Notes: a model not told the origin generated them from the letters alone. Shown: positions 17,918 to 26,878, counted from the stretch's first letter. The stretch: DNA of 64,000 nt from JAAOIF01 sp965217125 (GCA_965217125.1 OZ244244.1:62001-126000), one strand, 5' to 3'. A program made the numbers and translations.

Positions 17918-19118
17918 TTTGTATTTTTTGTAAAAGTCGTTCTACTTTAGCAAATTTTTCCATTTTACCTTGTTGTTTATATAGTATTTTTGCTTGTTCA
18001 ATATCTGCTATTGCACCGTTTTTATCACCTAAATCAGATTTTGCACTGCCTCTGTTACTGTATGCCTCGGCAAGTTGAGGATTTATTTTTATGGCTTTAT
18101 CATAATCTTCTATTGCTTCTTGATATTTACCTAAAGCATATTTTGCACCGCCTCGGTTATAGTATGCATCGGCATATTGAGGATTTATTTCTATGGCTTT
18201 ATCATAATCTGCTATTGCACCGTTTTTATCACCTAAATCAGATTTTGCAAGACCTCGGTTACTGTATGCCTCGGCAAGTTGAGGATTTATTTCTATGGCT
18301 TTATCACAATCTACTATTGCTTCTTGATATTTTCTTAAAGCATATTTTGCAGCACCTCGGTTACTGTATGCCGCTGCAAGTTGAGGGTTTATTTCTATAG
18401 CTTTATCATAATGATTAATTGCTTGTTTAAAGTCTTGATTATTGTGATAAGCCAAACTACGATAAAACTCTGTTTCTGCCGTAATATAATTATCCTGATT
18501 TTGAATAAAACCATGTATGTCGTTATAAATTGTTGCGGTTTCTATATTAAAATATTTGCGTAAGTGCTCTAATAATGCCTTTTTTTGTTGTTTTTCTATG
18601 GTGATAAATTTGCAATCTTTTTCATCCACATAACCCTGTTCTGTATGAATAAATACGCTGCTTTGAAAAATCACCCGCTGGTTTTTGCCAGTCGGAGCTA
18701 TGATTCTGTAAATATCTTGGTTTTTATAATCAATTTCCATTTTTTGCGTTGCTTTATTTTTATCAAAAACAATAATTCTGCCATCTTGTTCAGACTCACC
18801 GTCACAAGCAAAAAATAAAGCAACCAGCATATTATAAGTAAAATCAATCAACGCAGTTTTACCGCCATAATGCTGTAATTCAGTCAACACTTCAATATTA
18901 GAAGCATTCGGGCGAATATGCAGTCTGGCTTTTTCTGTTAGATTTTTTTCTATATCTAAAACAGAAAAATTCTCATTCTCAATAAGGTTTTCACCCTCAA
19001 AATATTGTCGATATAGTTTTGACGATACTTTCCCATATTGTTGATTCTCACCCCGAAAAACACAGTTTTCATAAGCCAGTAATTCATCAATAATCTCAGT
19101 AATTTTTTTTGTCTTCAT
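17907..19118 (-). CDS. FRG domain-TPR fusion protein
   Basis: A 403-residue protein. Residues about 15-190 form an FRG domain, named for the Phe-Arg-Gly seen in CVFRGENQQYGKV, with LQHYGGKTALIDFTYN. Residues about 215-395 are five to six TPRs of 34 residues ending each helix pair in DKAIEINPQ. The TPR units alternate between two near-identical types and are nearly identical at DNA level, indicating recent tandem growth. FRG proteins occur in defence loci. Its ATG overlaps the stop of an orphan frame (TAATG), pointing to a lost upstream partner. Confidence 0.85.
   Translation of the reverse strand: MKTKKITEIIDELLAYENCVFRGENQQYGKVSSKLYRQYFEGENLIENENFSVLDIEKNLTEKARLHIRPNASNIEVLTELQHYGGKTALIDFTYNMLVALFFACDGESEQDGRIIVFDKNKATQKMEIDYKNQDIYRIIAPTGKNQRVIFQSSVFIHTEQGYVDEKDCKFITIEKQQKKALLEHLRKYFNIETATIYNDIHGFIQNQDNYITAETEFYRSLAYHNNQDFKQAINHYDKAIEINPQLAAAYSNRGAAKYALRKYQEAIVDCDKAIEINPQLAEAYSNRGLAKSDLGDKNGAIADYDKAIEINPQYADAYYNRGGAKYALGKYQEAIEDYDKAIKINPQLAEAYSNRGSAKSDLGDKNGAIADIEQAKILYKQQGKMEKFAKVERLLQKIQNDK
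18000..18420 (-). repeat. Tandem 102-bp TPR-coding repeats
   Basis: The 34-codon TPR units repeat about four times as an A-B-A-B pattern: units with SDLGDKNGAIAD alternate with units containing YALGKYQEAI. Unit length is a multiple of three, so copy changes keep the frame but change protein length. Confidence 0.75.
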
Positions 19119-19205
19119 TATTTTTCATCCCCAAAATCACTCAAACTCTGCTTACTATCAATTATTTTGATGTTGTTTTGTTGTAATGTTTGTTGGTAAT
19201 CATGA
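19118..19205 (-). pseudogene. Orphan C-terminal tail of a Res-like gene
   Basis: An open stretch reads YQQTLQQNNIKIIDSKQSL then SDFGDEK and stops at TAA, overlapping the FRG-TPR ATG. The true Res at 23.4 kb ends in a related string, NVEIKYQTRINGQSLSDVLD. I read this as the last 27 or so codons of a second, otherwise deleted type III Res gene. It also contains the repeat shared with mod. There is no start of its own. Confidence 0.45.
19148..19169. repeat. Direct repeat, copy 2 (orphan tail)
   Basis: Second copy of the 21-nt KIIDSKQ-coding sequence found at the mod 5' end, same strand and frame. The pair flanks a 3.7-kb three-gene block. Confidence 0.6.
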
Positions 19206-19952
19206 GTTTATTTCTTGCTTTAAACTCTCAATTTCTTGCAAAAAATCTAATAGATTTTCTTGTGGTGGGCTGGGTTTGTGTGCAAAATAATTTCTTAATT
19301 TCCTTAATTTTTTAAGTTTTGATTTTGATTTATTATTTACTGTTTTATTGTATAAATCTATTTTATTAGAAAAAGTAATTTTCACATTTAATTCTTTTAA
19401 GATACATTCTACTTTTTTGTGCTTACTAAAGGTATTAGATGATAAAAGTTTGTTCCAAATTAAATTTTCAATTTCAATTGCCTCGCGAATAACTAAATTT
19501 CTTAATATAGGTTGATGCGAGGCATTAATAATATTCTGCTTAATGCCTGCCTTGTGCAACAATGAGTTATTAGAATTCTTTATTTCTGTTGTTATAGTTG
19601 GGTTAAATTGAAGATATTTAATAAAATTATCTTTAGATTCATTAAATTCATCTTTAAAAGAAGTGTTGATAATAATATGAATATTTGTACTGTCTTTATC
19701 TATAAAACTCTTGACTACTGAGGCTAATGTTGATACTGCGTTTTTATCTTTTATTGTTGTAATCCCTCTATTTTCCAAATGCAGATCTAAAGATATATAT
19801 TTTAAATTCTTAAAAGGAAGTCTTTCTTTAGCATTCTTAGGTAGATTATTTTCGCCATCAGAATAAAAGCAACGAATATACTCATTTTGAAAATTCCAGA
19901 ATGTGTCTTTTATTTGCTCAAACTTGTCATCAATAAATAAAATATCATACAT
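19200..19952 (-). CDS. Receiver-like plus HEPN-like protein
   Basis: A 250-residue protein I do not recognise as a named family. The N-terminal half looks like a response-regulator receiver: MYDILFIDDK gives Asp8/Asp9, YISLDLHLENRG places Asp56 after strand 3, and IHIIINTSF gives a Thr/Ser after strand 4. The usual strand-5 Lys is not clear. The C-terminal part is helical and ends with LRNYFAHKP, an R-N-x3-H motif (Arg220 to His225) typical of HEPN RNases. It starts 4 nt after the GHKL ATPase gene. A sensor-effector pair is an inference. Confidence 0.6.
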   Translation of the reverse strand: MYDILFIDDKFEQIKDTFWNFQNEYIRCFYSDGENNLPKNAKERLPFKNLKYISLDLHLENRGITTIKDKNAVSTLASVVKSFIDKDSTNIHIIINTSFKDEFNESKDNFIKYLQFNPTITTEIKNSNNSLLHKAGIKQNIINASHQPILRNLVIREAIEIENLIWNKLLSSNTFSKHKKVECILKELNVKITFSNKIDLYNKTVNNKSKSKLKKLRKLRNYFAHKPSPPQENLLDFLQEIESLKQEINS

Positions 19953-19956
19953 TATA

Positions 19957-22107
19957 TTATTCCTTAAATATTAGTTTAATAATTGCACCATGCTCAAATT
20001 CTTTGGGTAATTTTTCCTCTTCAAAATCACTCTCTACCAAAAACCCTTGATGGGCATCCATTATGGTATTTGCTAAATTCAGTCCAATTCCCATAGAACT
20101 TTCATCTTTTCTACCAGTAATGAAAGCCATTATTGCGGATTCAAAATCAATAGTAAAGCCTTTGCCGTTATCGGCTACAAGCAGGCAAATCTGTTTATTT
20201 TTTTTATAAGTTTTTATCAATATTTTTTTATTTTTAATATTTTGATAATTTAGCCAATAAATAGAATTATCAAATAAAGCATTAAGCACACCAATAATTA
20301 AATTTCTTTTTGCAGTAATGATTAAATCCTGCGTTAAATCAAAAATAATTTCTATATTATGAAAATTAAACCGAGCTTTAACATTAAAAATTGATTTTTC
20401 AACAATGTCATTGAGATAGATACTGGAGGTTTTTTTCTCAATTCGTATGGTGTCCTTATAAGCACTGACCGTTGTGCCTAAATATTTAGCAATCTCTGGC
20501 ACCTCATTCCAATTTTTCTCCTTTATTCTTTGGTATAGCATGTCAATAATTTTATCAAGCTCGTGTATTACTATTGAAAGACTAAGCCCAGCATTAGCAG
20601 CATTCATAAAAATTTCTTTTGTTTGAGCAAAATCCTTGGCAAATCCATCTAAATTTTTGTTGATTTTTGTTTTTTCTTTATCTTCTAAATCAGAGTTATC
20701 AATAGTAGTTTTAATTTCTGTGATTTTCTTTTCAATACTTGCCCTATCTTCTGCTTTATCTAAATAAACTCTGATAATTTTTGCTTTGTCATTTTGGCGT
20801 AAATTACTAATAATATCTACCAACTCATCTAACATATTTTGCAAAATATTAAGTGCAGAATTATTTATGAAGCCTTCTCTGTTGGTTTTTTCTATCAAAC
20901 CTGTGCTATCTTTTCTGTTTAACTTTATGGCAGCCAATATTTGATTAGAACTGATTTTTCCTGCGGGGCGGTTAACCCTTTTTAGGTCTAGCTCTAAAAT
21001 ATCATGCCCTTGTTCGCCATAATTGAATACTCTAAAATCATCTCGATACACTCTAATACCGCCATTAGCTTTCATATAATCTATGGTAGATTTTCTTTGT
21101 GTTTTTTGCATTTGGTTTTGCACATTCCATAAGATATTATCATAGTCATAAATTAAACCTGAAAATACTACCTCTCCAATGTTTAAGTTTTTATATTTTT
21201 CTAATTCTTGGTCAAAACTCAATACTTTTTCATCTTTTTCATCTTTTTCATCTTTTCTATCTTTTCTATCTTTTCTATCTTTTCTATATTTTCCAATTAT
21301 CTTGTTTAACAACTCGGCATTATTAGTTTTATTTATATTTCTACTTTCAATTTTTTCTAATCCCGCCCAAGGCTTAAATTGATAATTAAATTTTGAAATA
21401 AAGCCATTCTTTATTGTTATATCAAAATTAAACAACGCATTATCTTTTATATTTTTAGCCTGCTCTTTTAAATCATTAGTAAATGGATTGTTATCTTTTT
21501 TTAATAAAATATTAAAACTTTCTTGCTCACTAAAAGGCGCTATTAAATTAGTTAAGTCATTCGAGAGGTTTTCAAAATCTTTATCCTTCCACTCTTCTTT
21601 TAATTTTTTAATAATGATTTTCGTGCCTGTTTTAGTCTTAATAATCGATTCTTTATTGCTTTCCACAACTGTTATTGGTGGTATATTTGATAAAGAATCG
21701 GATCTTTCTAACTCTTCCCAGTCAATTTTTAGATATATTTCTTGTTGATTTTTGGTTTTTGTATAAAGCTCAATAATACTACCTAATTTATGCGACCCTA
21801 AACGCCCAACCCCTTTTTCACCAATCGGCATTCTGTTATATTTTGGTGTTAATTTTCCTGTTTTAATATTATCTTTTTTAAAACTAACGCCCGGCTTGAG
21901 CCATATATTTTTAATCGTATCTAAATTCATACCAAAACCATTGTCTGTAATAGTTATTTGCTTGTTGCTCACTTCAACCTCTACTTGACTAGCATCAGCA
22001 TCATAGGAATTTTTAACTAATTCTGATAAGGCTATTTTTTTATCGTGAATAAGTTGCTCACCTAATAAGATGATTAAATTAGGTGAAAACTCAAAATTAC
22101 ATTTCAT
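19957..22107 (-). CDS. Two-headed GHKL ATPase (paraMORC/HSP90-like plus kinase-like)
   Basis: A 716-residue protein with two ATP-binding regions. The N-terminal one is HSP90/MutL/MORC-like: ALSELVKNSYDADA (about 26-39), ITDNGFGM (53-60) and GEKGVGRLGSHKLG (96-109). The C-terminal one is histidine-kinase-like: LNALFDNSIYW, VADNGKGF and SSMGIGLNLANTI (about 608-681). Between them SIVIHELDKIIDMLY resembles an H-box on a helical stalk. A KDRKDEK-rich repeat lies at about 272-294. GHKL ATPases of the paraMORC type are known beside restriction methylases. It overlaps the C5 methylase by 11 nt. Confidence 0.82.
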   Translation of the reverse strand: MKCNFEFSPNLIILLGEQLIHDKKIALSELVKNSYDADASQVEVEVSNKQITITDNGFGMNLDTIKNIWLKPGVSFKKDNIKTGKLTPKYNRMPIGEKGVGRLGSHKLGSIIELYTKTKNQQEIYLKIDWEELERSDSLSNIPPITVVESNKESIIKTKTGTKIIIKKLKEEWKDKDFENLSNDLTNLIAPFSEQESFNILLKKDNNPFTNDLKEQAKNIKDNALFNFDITIKNGFISKFNYQFKPWAGLEKIESRNINKTNNAELLNKIIGKYRKDRKDRKDRKDEKDEKDEKVLSFDQELEKYKNLNIGEVVFSGLIYDYDNILWNVQNQMQKTQRKSTIDYMKANGGIRVYRDDFRVFNYGEQGHDILELDLKRVNRPAGKISSNQILAAIKLNRKDSTGLIEKTNREGFINNSALNILQNMLDELVDIISNLRQNDKAKIIRVYLDKAEDRASIEKKITEIKTTIDNSDLEDKEKTKINKNLDGFAKDFAQTKEIFMNAANAGLSLSIVIHELDKIIDMLYQRIKEKNWNEVPEIAKYLGTTVSAYKDTIRIEKKTSSIYLNDIVEKSIFNVKARFNFHNIEIIFDLTQDLIITAKRNLIIGVLNALFDNSIYWLNYQNIKNKKILIKTYKKNKQICLLVADNGKGFTIDFESAIMAFITGRKDESSMGIGLNLANTIMDAHQGFLVESDFEEEKLPKEFEHGAIIKLIFKE
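21225..21290. repeat. 9-bp microsatellite in GHKL gene
   Basis: Tandem 9-bp units (CTTTTTCAT and CTTTTCTAT types, plus-strand reading, about seven copies) encode the charged KDRKDEK tract. Copy changes would keep the reading frame but alter linker length between the first ATPase region and the rest. Confidence 0.8.
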
Positions 22108-23347
22108 GGCTATGGCTGAATAACGCTCCTATTTGCTTGGCCAAAACTCTTGCCAAAACAGGGGGAACGGCATTGCCGACTTGGGTGAATTGTGAAGTTC
22201 TTGGTCCTTCAAAAAAATAATTATCTGGGAATGACTGTATTCTTGCCGCCTCCCTAACAGTTAAACTTCTATTTTGCTTAATATCTGGATGAATATAATG
22301 ATGCCCATCTTTTGCAATATGAGAAACCATGGTATGGCTATGCGGAGTGTTGCCAGCCACTACTTTAAAGCGGTCTAAAAAAGATTTTATATTTTTGTGG
22401 GTTCTAAGTTTTTCTGGCAATTCACTATATTTTAATCGCACCTGATTTTTATTCCATAACTCAACAACTGCTTTATAAATCATTAAATCCCTTTCATTAT
22501 GAGGTCTAGCCTCATGACAAGTAACAAAATTTTCCTCATTTCTAATGCCGTATTTTTTAAGATACTTATTTGTCTTCTGCGTGTATTTGTTTGAGCATTG
22601 ACCAGCTTGCAAGTGGTGTAAATCTGTAAAAAGGTCTGTTACTAAATATTTATTTTTTATCTTGGGAATAGATGAAAAATCAAAATTATTTTTTAAATTT
22701 TTTCTTGTGCCAATTAATATAACTCTTCTTCTTTTTTGTAATACGCCATACTCACTAGAGTCTAATACTTTATGGCTAATGTCATATCCTGCTGTTATAA
22801 ATTCTTCTTTTACTAATTCAAATAATTTTCCACCATCTATGGATAAAAGGCCTAGGACATTCTCGAATAAAAATATTTTTGGTTTAAATTCCTTTAAAAA
22901 GTAAGAAAAAAACTTATATAGATAGAGGCGATTATCATTTTCTTTAAGGTGTCTTCTATGTTTGCCTATAATTGAATATGCCTGACAAGGTGGTCCTCCT
23001 AAAATTAAGTCTAATTCTTTATTTTTTAATTGGATATGTATAGATCTTTTAATAGATTCAAAATTATTATTATTAATTTCTTTATGTATTGTTTTATCTA
23101 GTATATTTTTTGGTATTTTAGCGTATAGAGTTTTTTTATCAATCTTGCCAGCAAGATAATTATTGTAAATATTTAGATCATTTTTTTTGGTTAAGTAATG
23201 GAATGCTGACCGAGTTTTTAGTGTCTCACAACAATAGTAATCCATTTCTACCATCGCAACCGGATTAAATTTTTCTGCAATAAAACCTGCTCCTAAGCCA
23301 GATGCACCAGCAAACAGTTCTATAAAATTAATATTTTTATTTTTCAT
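22097..23347 (-). CDS. dcm: DNA (cytosine-5) methyltransferase
   Basis: A 416-residue C5 methylase: motif I FIELFAGASGLGAGF (about 8-22), motif IV LGGPPCQAYSIIGK with catalytic Cys, motif VI FLFENVLG, motif VIII-like QKRRRVILIGTR and C-terminal QVGNAVPPVLAR. The target domain lies between about 230 and 330. It shares 11 nt with the GHKL ATPase gene, so both are made together. No cognate HNH or Vsr nuclease is seen; the GHKL and receiver-HEPN proteins may take the nuclease role. Confidence 0.93.
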   Translation of the reverse strand: MKNKNINFIELFAGASGLGAGFIAEKFNPVAMVEMDYYCCETLKTRSAFHYLTKKNDLNIYNNYLAGKIDKKTLYAKIPKNILDKTIHKEINNNNFESIKRSIHIQLKNKELDLILGGPPCQAYSIIGKHRRHLKENDNRLYLYKFFSYFLKEFKPKIFLFENVLGLLSIDGGKLFELVKEEFITAGYDISHKVLDSSEYGVLQKRRRVILIGTRKNLKNNFDFSSIPKIKNKYLVTDLFTDLHHLQAGQCSNKYTQKTNKYLKKYGIRNEENFVTCHEARPHNERDLMIYKAVVELWNKNQVRLKYSELPEKLRTHKNIKSFLDRFKVVAGNTPHSHTMVSHIAKDGHHYIHPDIKQNRSLTVREAARIQSFPDNYFFEGPRTSQFTQVGNAVPPVLARVLAKQIGALFSHSHEM

Positions 23348-23369
23348 AAGATGTGTTATTTATTATACT

Positions 23370-26192
23370 CTATATGTCCAAAACATCACTCAAACTTTGT
23401 CCATTAATGCGTGTTTGGTATTTTATCTCAACATTGGGTAGTTCTTTTTGTAAAGCGTAAAAAAACTTTTTGCCATAATCTATCTTTTTTTGTTCGTCTG
23501 TTGGGATTTTGCCTGCGAATTTATAGCCTTTGGTTTCTACTACTAAAAATAGTTGTTTGCCGCTTGGTTTTTTGATTAGGTAGGCAAAATCGGGGTTGTA
23601 AGTTTTGTAGGGGGTGGGGATGTTGATTTTTGGGAGTTTGGCAAAAACGGTGATTTGATTGTCGCCGATTTTGCTTGGGTCGGTTAAGATTGCATCTTTT
23701 TCAATAAGGGAATCCCATACTAATTTATCGTATAAAAATGTCCCTGCTGGCTGGTCATCGCTGGTGAACTTGGCTAATTTAGTGCTGCTAATTTCACTGA
23801 TGAGTTTGCCTGTTTTGTCTTGTAATTCATTGGCATAAATATTGGTTTGGTTAAATTCATAGCCAATATTTTGGATGATTGTGCTGTGGATATTGTCTTT
23901 GATTAGGGTTTTTAGTAGGTTTTGAGCGACTTTAGGATTATTAAAAAACTGCTGTCCATCTAATTGGCTAAATAATTGGCTAACAAATACTAAAGGCAGG
24001 TTTTCATCTTTGGCAAATTTAGTAATAAATTGGCTTAGATTTTGGCGTTTAAAATAATCTTGGTCGCCTATAATATGCTCGCTAATATACTCAATGTTAT
24101 TGTTTTGAGTGTTGTATTTTTGCTGGGTAATTTTAATTTTAATCGGGCTAATTGGCTCTTGATTAAAGGCGGTGGCAATTAGCTCGATGAGATTTTGCTG
24201 GTTGATATTTTTATAAACAATATTAGATTTTTTGTTGATGGCTTCCCATAAGTTTTTAAAATGCTTCCAGTTGGTTTTGCGAATTTTGACTAATTTAGGT
24301 TTTTTGTTATTATCTTTAACAATATTTTGATGATTATTGCTAAATATTTGTTTAATAAAGTCAAACCGTTGATTATCTATTAGAGCAAAAGTATCACGAT
24401 GATTATTTAAAAAATCCAGTATCGGACTTTGAATTTTGCCATTATTATCAATGATTTTATTATTAAGCAAACCGCTAAAAATAGCAACTGCCTCAGTATC
24501 GCTAAGTTGTTTTTGTTTAAGTATTTCTAAGGTGATGGTGTCGCCGACAACAGTCCAGCTTGCATTTATAATTTCTTGTTGGATGCTGTTAATAAATTCT
24601 TGCTCTTTGCCAGATACCACAATATCTAATACATTTACATTATAAAACGCGCTTGCTTTTTCGCCTAAATGTGCATAAGTCAAGCGCCTACCTTGTTGAT
24701 TAACGGCAATTCTAAGCCCTCTGCCTACTTGCTGACGAGAGCTAATATCCTTGTTGGTGTTTGATAGTTTGCAAATGGTAAATACATTGGGATTGTCCCA
24801 GCCTTCTTGCAGCGCCCAGACTGAAAAAATAAAACGAAGCGGGGTGCTAAATGAAAGTAATTTTTCTTTTTCATTGAGAATAGTATTAACGCCATCACTT
24901 TCCTTTTTGTCAGCATTGCCTGTGTCGCCTGAAAAATAGCCCTCATGCACTTGCAACTTGTCATTTTGATAGTCCTTATCTAAATATTTTTTATAATCTT
25001 CATTATCAGTTGTTTGATAAACTTTATCGCGAATAGGTCTATATTGCTGTTCAAAAATGCTTTTTATACGAGGATTATCGCCTCTAAAATCAATAATATT
25101 AGGGATAAAAAACAATGATAATGCTTTAATGCCTTTGGCAAATAAGGCTTCTTCTTTTGCAAAATGTAGCTCAATAGTTTGTGCAATCATTTGCCTAATT
25201 TCATCGTCATTTAAAGCATAACTTGTGCTTGATTCTAAGATAGCTTTATTGCTCAAAAATATTTTATCTTTATTTATTTTGCTAACGCTAACGCCTTGAT
25301 ATTGTGCTAACCCTGTTTTTGCCCCAATATCATCATTTTTTCTAATGGTGGCTTGATGTAATTGAGTATTAATGTGATAAGATGCTTTAAAACTGATTTT
25401 TGCGTGTATGTTATGCACGCTTAAAGCGCTTAATTCGCTGTTGGCAAAAATCGTGCTAACGCCAATTTGTTTGACTAAATATTGATTAAATGCTGAGATG
25501 CTATCTAAGGCATAAACCACATTTGATAAATGGTGTTTTTTATCTTTTTTATCTGTTGGATAAGTAGCGCCAAAACGAATAAAAAACGCATTTTTCAATT
25601 TGTCCAAGCCTTTTTTGGTCTCACTGCCTTTGAGTAAGTGCGGCTCGTCAATGATAACAATAGGGTTTTGCTTGGCAATACCATCCCAGGTGCTACCAAA
25701 TCTAAATAGCCCTTCTGCGGTTTTATTGATGTTATTTTTATCAGAATTAAAGGCGCTATTGGTAGTTATTAAAATCGATAAATCATTAGAATCGATAAAA
25801 TTTTGTTGCACAGTAGCCAAGCTGTGTTTTGGATAATCAATATAATTTAAGTGCTTTTTATATGAGTTATAAAAATATTCTGCCGTTAGTTTAATTTGCT
25901 GGATAACTCCTAATTTAATTGCTGTGCGTGGCAGAACTATAATAAATTTAGTTTGATTAAATTGCTTATTAAGTTCAAAAATAGTTTGTAAATATGCAAA
26001 AGTTTTGCCTGTGCCGGTCTCCATTAATACATCTATGCGCGCCTCATTTTTAATGCTAAATTGATTATAATTTAAGGTTTTTAGTTGCCCTCGCAAGCCA
26101 CTAAAATCTTGATTATCAAAATCAACCGTATTTAGTGCAGAAACAATATTATCAACACAATCTTGCTGGTATTGTTGTTTTTCAAAAATCAC
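23370..26192 (-). CDS. res: Type III restriction endonuclease subunit Res
   Basis: A 940-residue superfamily 2 helicase-nuclease: METGTGKTFAYLQ (Walker A), VIIDEPHLLKG (motif II), LQEGWDNPNVF and SSRQQVGRGLRIAVN (motif VI). Near the C-terminus YNPDFAYLI and LFLVVETKGY form a PD-(D/E)XK nuclease site. Res cuts only in complex with Mod after ATP-driven sliding. It starts at a GTG sharing 4 nt with the tmk stop (GTGA). The order res before mod, with six genes between, is not the usual adjacent mod-res. Confidence 0.92.
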   Translation of the reverse strand: MIFEKQQYQQDCVDNIVSALNTVDFDNQDFSGLRGQLKTLNYNQFSIKNEARIDVLMETGTGKTFAYLQTIFELNKQFNQTKFIIVLPRTAIKLGVIQQIKLTAEYFYNSYKKHLNYIDYPKHSLATVQQNFIDSNDLSILITTNSAFNSDKNNINKTAEGLFRFGSTWDGIAKQNPIVIIDEPHLLKGSETKKGLDKLKNAFFIRFGATYPTDKKDKKHHLSNVVYALDSISAFNQYLVKQIGVSTIFANSELSALSVHNIHAKISFKASYHINTQLHQATIRKNDDIGAKTGLAQYQGVSVSKINKDKIFLSNKAILESSTSYALNDDEIRQMIAQTIELHFAKEEALFAKGIKALSLFFIPNIIDFRGDNPRIKSIFEQQYRPIRDKVYQTTDNEDYKKYLDKDYQNDKLQVHEGYFSGDTGNADKKESDGVNTILNEKEKLLSFSTPLRFIFSVWALQEGWDNPNVFTICKLSNTNKDISSRQQVGRGLRIAVNQQGRRLTYAHLGEKASAFYNVNVLDIVVSGKEQEFINSIQQEIINASWTVVGDTITLEILKQKQLSDTEAVAIFSGLLNNKIIDNNGKIQSPILDFLNNHRDTFALIDNQRFDFIKQIFSNNHQNIVKDNNKKPKLVKIRKTNWKHFKNLWEAINKKSNIVYKNINQQNLIELIATAFNQEPISPIKIKITQQKYNTQNNNIEYISEHIIGDQDYFKRQNLSQFITKFAKDENLPLVFVSQLFSQLDGQQFFNNPKVAQNLLKTLIKDNIHSTIIQNIGYEFNQTNIYANELQDKTGKLISEISSTKLAKFTSDDQPAGTFLYDKLVWDSLIEKDAILTDPSKIGDNQITVFAKLPKINIPTPYKTYNPDFAYLIKKPSGKQLFLVVETKGYKFAGKIPTDEQKKIDYGKKFFYALQKELPNVEIKYQTRINGQSLSDVLDI

Positions 26193-26806
26193 AATAAATC
26201 CAAAATGGCTTTAATTTGTTGGGTGGTATGTTTTGGTGTTTTTGTGGCATCAATCAATTTAATGCGTTGAGGGTATTGCTCAGAACGGGCAATGTAGGCC
26301 TCGCGCACACGGTTGAAAAAATCAAGATTTTCTTGCTCAATACGGTCTTTTTTGCCACGAGATGCCACCCGTTGCATACCTTGAGTTATCGGCAAATCCA
26401 AAAGCAGGGTCATATCTGGCACAAAATTTTGCAAACTCCACTTTTCCAACTGGGCAATCCGTGCAATATCCAAACCTCTGCCGCCACCCTGATAGGCATA
26501 AGAAGCATCGGTAAATCGGTCACTCAACACCCAATCACCGCGCGCTAATGCTGGCATAATTTTGTTATGAATATGCTCATTTCTGGCAGCAAACATTAAT
26601 AATAGCTCGGTATCCGCGTGCATCGATTTAGTGTTAGGATTGAGTAATAACTCTCTGATTTTTTCGCCTAACTCAGTGCCGCCCGGCTCACGCGTAAGCA
26701 CGACATTAATATTTTTATTGTTAAGATAGGCGCAAATAAAATCAATCTGCGTACTTTTCCCCGCCCCTTCAACCCCATCAATGGTGATAAATTTTCCTGT
26801 TTGCAT
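26189..26806 (-). CDS. tmk: Thymidylate kinase
   Basis: A 205-residue P-loop kinase phosphorylating dTMP to dTDP. ITIDGVEGAGKSTQI (Walker A), TREPGGTELGEKIRELLL (the DRX-type Arg region), DRFTDASYAYQGGGRG and ASRGKKDRIEQE (lid) are all present. The length is normal. It lies downstream of the glycosyltransferase family and is coupled to res; holB, its usual neighbour, is 12.5 kb further on. Confidence 0.95.
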   Translation of the reverse strand: MQTGKFITIDGVEGAGKSTQIDFICAYLNNKNINVVLTREPGGTELGEKIRELLLNPNTKSMHADTELLLMFAARNEHIHNKIMPALARGDWVLSDRFTDASYAYQGGGRGLDIARIAQLEKWSLQNFVPDMTLLLDLPITQGMQRVASRGKKDRIEQENLDFFNRVREAYIARSEQYPQRIKLIDATKTPKHTTQQIKAILDLL

Positions 26807-26878
26807 GGGCTTATTTTAAATCAGTGTTTGCTTTGTTTTTGGGTAATTTAGTTAAAAAACAAGGCAAGACTTTGTTAA

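Noticed and set aside
17990..18400. Plus-strand Leu/His/Tyr-rich frame and possible CRISPR-like periodicity
   Set aside because: The period is the 102-bp TPR unit of the opposite-strand gene; no short repeats with unique spacers.
21179..21382. Plus-strand Phe/Ser-rich frames
   Set aside because: Shadow of the 9-bp repeat in the GHKL gene.
13700..26192. Prophage or transposon carrying the defence island
   Set aside because: No transposase, integrase, terminal inverted repeats or phage structural genes were seen at either edge.
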